Part shown: positions 58,606 through 64,000 of the stretch, piece after piece
How positions within the stretch are numbered: position 1 is the stretch's first letter
How the letters are laid out: every line of letters begins with the position of its first letter
Assembly (NCBI GenBank): GCA_963576475.1
Contig: OY754972.1
Location: 35,068,556-35,132,555, forward strand
DNA length: 64,000 nt
Direction of reading: 5' to 3'
From: Molanna angustata
Lineage: Eukaryota > Arthropoda > Insecta > Trichoptera > Molannidae
The notes under the pieces: generated by a model
Told to the model about the DNA's origin: nothing
The model's input: only the letters and a program-made list of their open reading frames with translations
Database searches by the model: none
Translations under genes and position numbers: made by a program

Positions 58606-58939
58606 CTGTAAAATAAAAAAAAGGAATTATTCAACACTATGCATCACTATTTACCGTCATTTTGATGACTCTGGAACTAGCTGATAGGAATTCTATATTT
58701 CGCTATGCCCTAGTAACAATTTCGGATTTGCAAAAACTTAATTTGACAAGGGAGCGAAATAAAGAAAAAAATATGTGGTTATTCAATATAAAATTTACAT
58801 TTTTAAAGGAAATTTTCTGAAATTTGGACATATTGCATTTTAATTGTCGTTGTTGAAATGGTATTTAAGATTTTTATGAAAATTTATTCGGTTTTGAGAT
58901 ATTACACATCCGCCGTTGTTAATTGGACTAATTTAGATG
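58606..58939. other. No gene seen (upstream intron)
   Basis: AT-rich, beginning with the polypyrimidine-type acceptor of the exon at 58431-58605 (read on the minus strand). Confidence 0.4.
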
Positions 58940-59060
58940 GGTCGATGGCAGAGCGGTTAGCGCGCTGGGCTAGTAATCCAGTGGTCGCGAGTTCGAATCT
59001 TGCCTCGACCGATTTCGTTCACCTATAGCACAAGCATTTATGTTTATTTTAGGGAACGTA
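58940..59060 (+). mobile_element. tRNA-Thr(AGT)-like SINE
   Basis: 58940-59010 folds nearly as a tRNA. CTGGG/TCCAG forms an anticodon stem around loop CTAGTAA (anticodon AGT, Thr), GCGAG/CTTGC is a T stem, and GGTCGA/TCGACC an acceptor with a mismatched seventh pair. No TTTT terminator follows closely. The sequence after it (GATTTCGTTCACCTATAGCA) is shared with the scrap at 5985-6060, so a SINE is more likely than a working gene. Confidence 0.6.
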
Positions 59061-59200
59061 GGAAGACGTATATGTACTTGTTTAACAAGGACATATTCAT
59101 TTTATTTAAAAAAAATATCAAACAGCAATGTCGGATTTAAATATACCTACTTCATTACTGTATGAACTCGTTAGTACAGATCCAACGTTATTATTTTGTA

Positions 59201-59400
59201 CTAGTTGCATGTAACACATGAGATCCAACTGTCGAAGACACTACACAATATTTACGGGAACTCAATAGTTTTATACTTAATCTCCAAACATACATACAAA
59301 TCATCATGCTTTTTTTCATATTTTGGGTAGGAAAAACAGATTGATCTCCATACTATCCTATCCTGACATACATGAATGAATAATATATTTCCAATAGTAT
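59201..59400. mobile_element. Helentron-like copy K, inverted chimera
   Basis: 59201-59236 is the 3' end in minus orientation (CTAGTTGCATGTAACACATG to ACTGTCGA). From about 59240 the sequence is family interior in plus orientation (AATCTCCAAACATACATAC, TTGGGTAGGAAAAA, CCATACTATCCTATCCTGAC). The two parts are joined head to head. Confidence 0.75.
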
Positions 59401-59445
59401 AAATAAATATAAGGAACAAAATACAATTCAATTTAGGTATACATA

Positions 59446-59917
59446 GGCCCGAGATATCAGTTGGCCCTTAAATCGTTGGATTTGGTAATCGAAGTTAAAA
59501 GTTTAGGGAAGATTAAATTTCATTCGCGTATTTCAGTGCAAAATGAAACGTCAGTTACGTAATCTTCAACTATAGATATATTTTACGTTTTTCTATGGTT
59601 ATTGTCTATAACGCATCTGTCAAAATTGTAATAACCTTAAATGATACGTGACGCGAAGCTGTGACTAAATATTATTTTATTATTATAACAACACATTATT
59701 TTATTTGTTTCATTACACAGCATGTTACTTTTTCAATTTTTTATACCGATCGATGTTTTTTTAATTAAAATCAAACATTGTAGTGAAAAAATGTCATTGA
59801 ATATGTACTACGTACGTAGTACTTCAATGCAAAATGAATGTACATTTTACAGATGGATATGGAACTAAGTGATAATGGTAAAATAGTGTCTTATGTAGAA
59901 AATTTAAGAATACACAT

Positions 59918-59948
<31 letters not shown>

Positions 59949-60405
59949 ACAGGATGGATCAATTTAAAAAGTGGGATGAAAAAACATCGCAAAAATAAAG
60001 TTGCGTGCCTGAGGTTTCATTATGGCTGACAGTTTATTTCGTTTGTTGTCAGGCAATACATCATAATTATGTAAAAAATAAAATAAATATTTAATACATG
60101 AACCACTTCTATATCAAGTCTTTTATTTTAACAACAAAAATAAATCATGATTATAATTATTATGCATAGTTATTTGTAGTATAAAATGAAATAAAACATT
60201 AAAGCGTGCGGCGATTAGTACGCCACCTGGCGAAAAAGACTAGAAACAATACTTAACTCAAGATTAAGACACGCGATCCGCCAGAAACGTTGAGTTAAAT
60301 ATTTGTCATTTAGTGACGTATTTAAGGGAAGATTAGGTACTGAAATACGCAATATTTTTGTTAAACTTGAGTTAAACTCCTAAGGGCCGACTGAAATACT
60401 GGGCC
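59446..60405. mobile_element. TIR element (GGCCCGAGATATCAGTTGG), copy 2
   Basis: The ends GGCCCGAGATATCAGTTGGC and CCGACTGAAATACTGGGCC are inverted repeats, again flanked by ATA on both sides. It shares TTTAAGGGAAGATTAGG-like and ACGTTGAGTTAAATATTTGT blocks with copy 1. It is 960 bp with a (TA)n patch at 59927-59944. No transposase is visible. Confidence 0.78.
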
Positions 60406-60674
60406 ATAATAACAATTTTATATATATTTTTTTCACATATTTGGAAATTTTACTGCCTCGCTAGACATAGTCTGTTCTGAGGCAGTACTAATTTGAATTT
60501 GTTAAGGCTCCTCTGCGATTTGTTTTATTTTTTCTTCATATGTTCCATTCACTCAGTACATTGACAACCAGGATGAATAACTCTAAAACCTCTCTCTCAA
60601 AAAATCCAAGAGTACCGAAGCAGATCCTTTTCTACCAATCTGTTTAAGCCAACGAGTAACAAGGTCTTTGAAAT

Positions 60675-60800
60675 TTTACATACCTACATGTTTTATATAG
60701 AAAACTAAATATCTATCAATTTGTGTTTAAGTGTGTATAGTTTGTTACGTATTCTTCAATTATACATAATATCGCCATCGACAGTTGAATCCCATGTTAT
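60675..60800 (+). mobile_element. Helentron-like 3' fragment, copy L
   Basis: TTTTACATACCTACATGTTT, ATTCTTCAATTATACATAAT and ATCGCCATCGACAGTTGAAT, ending at CCCATGTTATTG. The 3' hairpin is damaged. Confidence 0.65.
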
Positions 60801-61398
60801 TGTTAAATTTTATTTTTTTACATTATAAGACGGAAAAGATAAAGATTACTTATAATGAGAATAATTAAATGAATACAAAAGTTCCGTTCAAGATCCGCTA
60901 AAATATATAAGGATACGAATATAGATTTTTCCTTTTGGATATCCGCTGATAGGTACGTATACGGATATCTGGCAGTATGTATGTAGGTAGGTATCTCTAG
61001 TAATTTCAGATAAATCCACACAAATAAGACAATACTGGCTGCCATTGTGTACCTACATAAAATGACTCCTCCGTGTATGTATATCGACATTGTTGTTTGT
61101 CCTTTCCAAAATCACATTGTCAGAGCAGTACTAACAACCAAATAAACAACATTAGACTACGGAATATACACGGTTTGTTATGTTACTATTGATACAGGGA
61201 CTACGCATAACCTACCCAGTTCCTACCGATTGTCCTGTGTAGGTAGTCAAATCTCCTATTCATATCATGCAAACAATTACAACGCCATCATGTTTACAAT
61301 TCGGTGATGTACTATACAAATTAATGTATTGGACATAATATCATAGGACAAGTTCGAGAAGGACAGAATATTTAATGAATAACAAAGTGTATGTGTGA
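60801..61398. other. No gene seen
   Basis: AT-rich filler. The 90-codon minus frame at 60818-61090 has no family signature. Confidence 0.35.
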
Positions 61399-61605
61399 TC
61401 GCTTGTGTAGCTATATATATGTCTGGCTTTGCCCTCTGCCTGACTGATAGCTTGTGTATATGTCTGTCTGATCGCTTGTGTAAATGTCTGTCTGACTATC
61501 TGTCTGATCGCTTGTGTAATAGTATTATGTCTGTCTGTGCCCTCTCCCTGAATAATCGCTTGTGTTGATGTCTGTCTGTGCCCTCTGCCTGACTGTCTGA
61601 TAGCT
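61399..61605. repeat. Irregular tandem repeat of GATCGCTTGTGT and TGTCTGTCTG
   Basis: GATCGCTTGTG or GATAGCTTGTG alternates with ATGTCTGTCTG and CCCTCTGCCTGACTG, at least six times at uneven spacing. Confidence 0.85.
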
Positions 61606-61608
61606 TGT

Positions 61609-61672
61609 AATAATAATAATAGTAAATTTTATTAAGACGTAAAAACGCATATAAAAATTAATACATCTAGTA
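61609..61672. repeat. Dispersed repeat, second copy (see 22656)
   Basis: TAATAATAATAGTAAATTTT, TTAAGACGTAAAAACGCATA, TTAATACATCTAG. It is close to 22656-22722. Confidence 0.6.
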
Positions 61673-62038
61673 TAAACAAAAAAATATATTTTTTTTAGAA
61701 ACAATTCGTATGGTAAGAGAATGACAATTAATTATAAAAACATGTTATACTATGTTTTTATACACGGAAAGTAAGTAAGTAATGAACAAATAAATAACTT
61801 TGTATTTACAACGTTGTACAACGTTGCCACACATGTGACAACGTTGTAAATGCTGAGTGAAGTAGAAATTTGCTAATTTTGTTTAGTTTCTTTTGGACCT
61901 TGAAAATGCCAAGTCTCCTTGGCGAAAAAGTTCGGTTGTTGCTATAAAAAATATTGTGGAAAATACAAAGTTATTTATTTATTCATTTTGTATCATGATA
62001 CCAAATGGCCGACGCTGATTTAAACATTTCTAACATAA

Positions 62039-62551
62039 CTAGTTACATGTAACACATGAGATCCAACTGTCGATAGCGATAGTATGTATAGTTGAAGAAT
62101 AAGTACCAAACCATAAACCAATAAATCCAAATTATTGAATATTTTAAGATATTATGTTTTCTATAAAACACATGTAGGTATGTATGTCAAGATAGGATAG
62201 TATGGAGGTCAGTCCTTTTATCCTACCCGGAATATGAAAACAGCATGATGGTATGTATGTATGTTTGGAGATTAGTATCAAACTATTAAGTCTTATTAGA
62301 TATTGTGTATAGGCGACTGCCATACAAATTGTATGAAGCGATGTCGTCACTAAATTCAATTTTTATAAATATTGTTAAAAAAAAATTGAGACGTACTAAT
62401 ACAATGTTAATATTTTTTATAGAAAATTAAATGATCTAGTTGGGGTGTTTCGGCTTTTTTCGATATTTTTAAAAACTTTGGAAATATAGGCAGTTAAACA
62501 CATAAATTTGTCATAAAAAAATACTTTTCTTAATAAAAAATGTTGTGAAAC
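62039..62551 (-). mobile_element. Helentron-like element, copy M, 5'-truncated
   Basis: CTAGTTACATGTAACACATG, where TACATGTAACA and the rest make the hairpin. The interior runs up to the AATAAAAAATGTT block at 62551 and then stops. T/T flank on the CTAG side. Confidence 0.8.
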
Positions 62552-62710
62552 GTACTCGGTTAAGAAATTGGTTCGCAAACAAATGAAAGCCACAGTTCTT
62601 ATACACGATGTAACAATGCTTTCATACAGATGTCACCCCTGAACTGCGCCAGAAATATTATTTTATTTTTGGCTTGTTTACCTACCTAGTTGTACCAATG
62701 TGTATGTAAA

Positions 62711-62893
62711 TCGAATATTTTTTAAAAGTTGCATATACGTAAACATTGGACTTCTCGATACTTCCTTAATATTCCAACTTCGTCTCTATTGAGATATTAA
62801 AAAAAGTCATATAGATATTAGTGACTCCCGACAGTGAGAAAAAAATCCAATTTTTGCGATCCAATCCAATATGCAACTTTAAAAAATATTCGA
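62711..62893. repeat. Fold-back element, about 25-nt arms
   Basis: The left arm TCGAATATTTTTTAAAAGTT then GCATAT pairs with ATATGCAACTTTAAAAAATA then TTCGA at 62868-62893. The interior has TTCCAACTTCGTCTCTATT and GACTCCCGACAG, shared with the repeat at 32574. Confidence 0.75.
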
Positions 62894-63557
62894 AAAAACA
62901 TAATTATTTCATTCCATCATGGCATATTCCGCAATGTAAGGAAACCAGCCGCAAGTGTGTGGGTGTGCATAATCTTGTAAAAGGAAGCACGACTCATGCG
63001 TGTATCCTCACACACTGGTCTCATCTTATCAAAAAAGGCAACATCAGAATAAGGTGAATTACATATTCCATTGTTTGAAGTAAAATTTTAGTTGCGGTTA
63101 TCGTTTTCCTTTGCCTATTTTAACAATATCAAGCCGTTATTGTATATAAGAGAAGTTAATTAATGTTCAGGTAGTATCTTGTCAATAAGTTTCCTTAGGT
63201 AGGTACACTTCGGCAGATATCTATTCAATTACATAATTTCCTATATCTGTTTGTATAATTGTCCAGGCGCACATCAGAGTACCAAGAGGTAGGTGGAATA
63301 AAATATATTTACAACCGTTGTACCATGTTATTTGTGTAAAACTGCTGATGGCACATCAATCGCGAAATTCAAATATCTGGAGACATGTGTTTCTTTGAAT
63401 TAAATAATTCGAGATACGCGGTCTAATAAATACCTACGGTGCAAATATCAGGAGAGCATAGACTAAGGCGGGAATAAACAAAACAACGTACCTACTAATA
63501 TATAAACGAAATTTTATCTACCAAGTAAAAATAACGTGCAGAAAGTCATAGATAACA
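62894..63557. other. No gene seen
   Basis: No supported coding region. The 78-codon frame at 62821-63057 begins inside the fold-back and has no family feature. Confidence 0.35.
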
Positions 63558-64000
63558 CTAGTGGTCGGTACAGTATTTACTTTTTGGCGTGAATATATGT
63601 AAATCACCTGTCTTATTACTTCCCCATCCCTTTCATGTAACTGCTCTGTTCCGTTCCTGCTACACACCACTAGTACTTGTTCGCACTCGGCCTTGAGCGG
63701 ATTTCATTTCGGACTTCGCCCATCAATTGCCCGTTATAGGAAACATTCTTTGTGTAGTGCTGTGAACCGGCATATAGATTACGCATATTTTGTTCGGACT
63801 GGGTGAGCGATCGAGGCGAGGACTTCTTCTTTACTGGTAGGAGATTTCCGTTCTAGATCCATTTCTTTGATCCCGTTATTTACCTCGTCGCTGTGAATAA
63901 CGCGCCGTGACAAGTGCAACTATTTATTTTTATTATACAGTCCACTAATCTTTTAGCCCGAGTTGCAATCGGCAATTTCGGCGCTAACAACTAGATTCCG
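63558..64000 (+). other. GC-richer LTR-like or promoter-like block at window end
   Basis: Starts near AGTGGTCGGTACAG. It is GC-richer than the surrounding DNA and ends CGGCAATTTCGGCGCTAACA. The ending recalls a Gypsy-type LTR border with a Lys-tRNA primer site (TGGCGCC...), but the match is imperfect and the window stops. A host promoter is an alternative. Confidence 0.3.

Noticed and set aside
58940..59010. A working tRNA-Thr(AGT) gene
   Set aside because: Imperfect acceptor and D arms, no close TTTT terminator, and a 3' body shared with another locus; treated as a SINE.

Overview
This window looks like AT-rich insect intronic DNA, not microbial sequence. The best evidence for a host gene is two short minus-strand exons. 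One, at 58431-58605, begins (reading the minus strand) after TTTTACAG and ends at GTAAAC. The other, at 6095-6242, begins after TTTCAG and ends at GTAAC. Their phases match (AG|A), and the joined peptide crosses a junction ...[15 protein letters not shown]... that resembles the amino-terminal (ligand-binding-protein-like) domain of an ionotropic glutamate receptor, most likely an insect NMDA receptor subunit of the GluN2 (Nmdar2) type. If so, 6243-58430 is one intron of about 52 kb, and nearly everything else here is intronic transposon debris. The arthropod assignment rests on this gene, on a Copia primer-binding site that fits the insect initiator-Met tRNA, and on the transposon families. 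The order is not resolved; some repeat motifs recall Lepidoptera.

The best-preserved mobile elements are nested. A Copia LTR retrotransposon (10623-20523, minus strand) has two 157-bp LTRs that look identical, a perfect CAAAT target duplication, and a tRNA-iMet primer site. A full two-ORF CR1/Jockey-type LINE (12783-18256, plus strand) sits inside it and is flanked by ATAATT. Copia reads in frame across the LINE, so the LINE came later. A second nest is a 4.1-kb hAT-type element (36157-40270) with 16-bp terminal inverted repeats and an 8-bp target duplication. It is filled with about 60 units of a roughly 56-bp satellite and carries a SINE.

The dominant repeat is one family of about 1.1 kb with at least fourteen full, partial or nested copies. 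It starts TCCAACTGTCGA with a large 5' palindrome, carries an internal (GT)n tract, and ends ...TCGACAGTTGGA, a CATGT-GTT-ACATG hairpin and CTAG. It usually sits between T and T. This is the architecture of non-autonomous Helentron elements (HINE/DINE-1 type). In one copy a 27-bp internal segment has grown into a higher-order minisatellite.

Layout. 1-6000: RTE-type RT scraps, Helentron copies, SINE pieces. 6095-6242: exon. 6351-6869: TTAA-flanked inverted-repeat element. 7503-8511: Helentron. 9080-9672: LINE tail. 10623-20523: Copia plus LINE. 20.9-26.7 kb: LINE and Helentron scraps and two LTR/promoter-like GC-rich blocks. 27.2-28.4 kb: Helentron with a long GT tract. 29-34 kb: RT fragments and SINEs. 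36-40 kb: hAT with satellite. 40.5-48.7 kb: TA array, RT scraps, a long hairpin, duplications. 50.3-58.3 kb: Helentron cluster plus one TIR element. 58431-58605: exon. 58.9-64 kb: tRNA-like SINE, second TIR element, repeats, and a GC-richer LTR or promoter-like block at the end. No rRNA gene, CRISPR array or bacterial gene is present.
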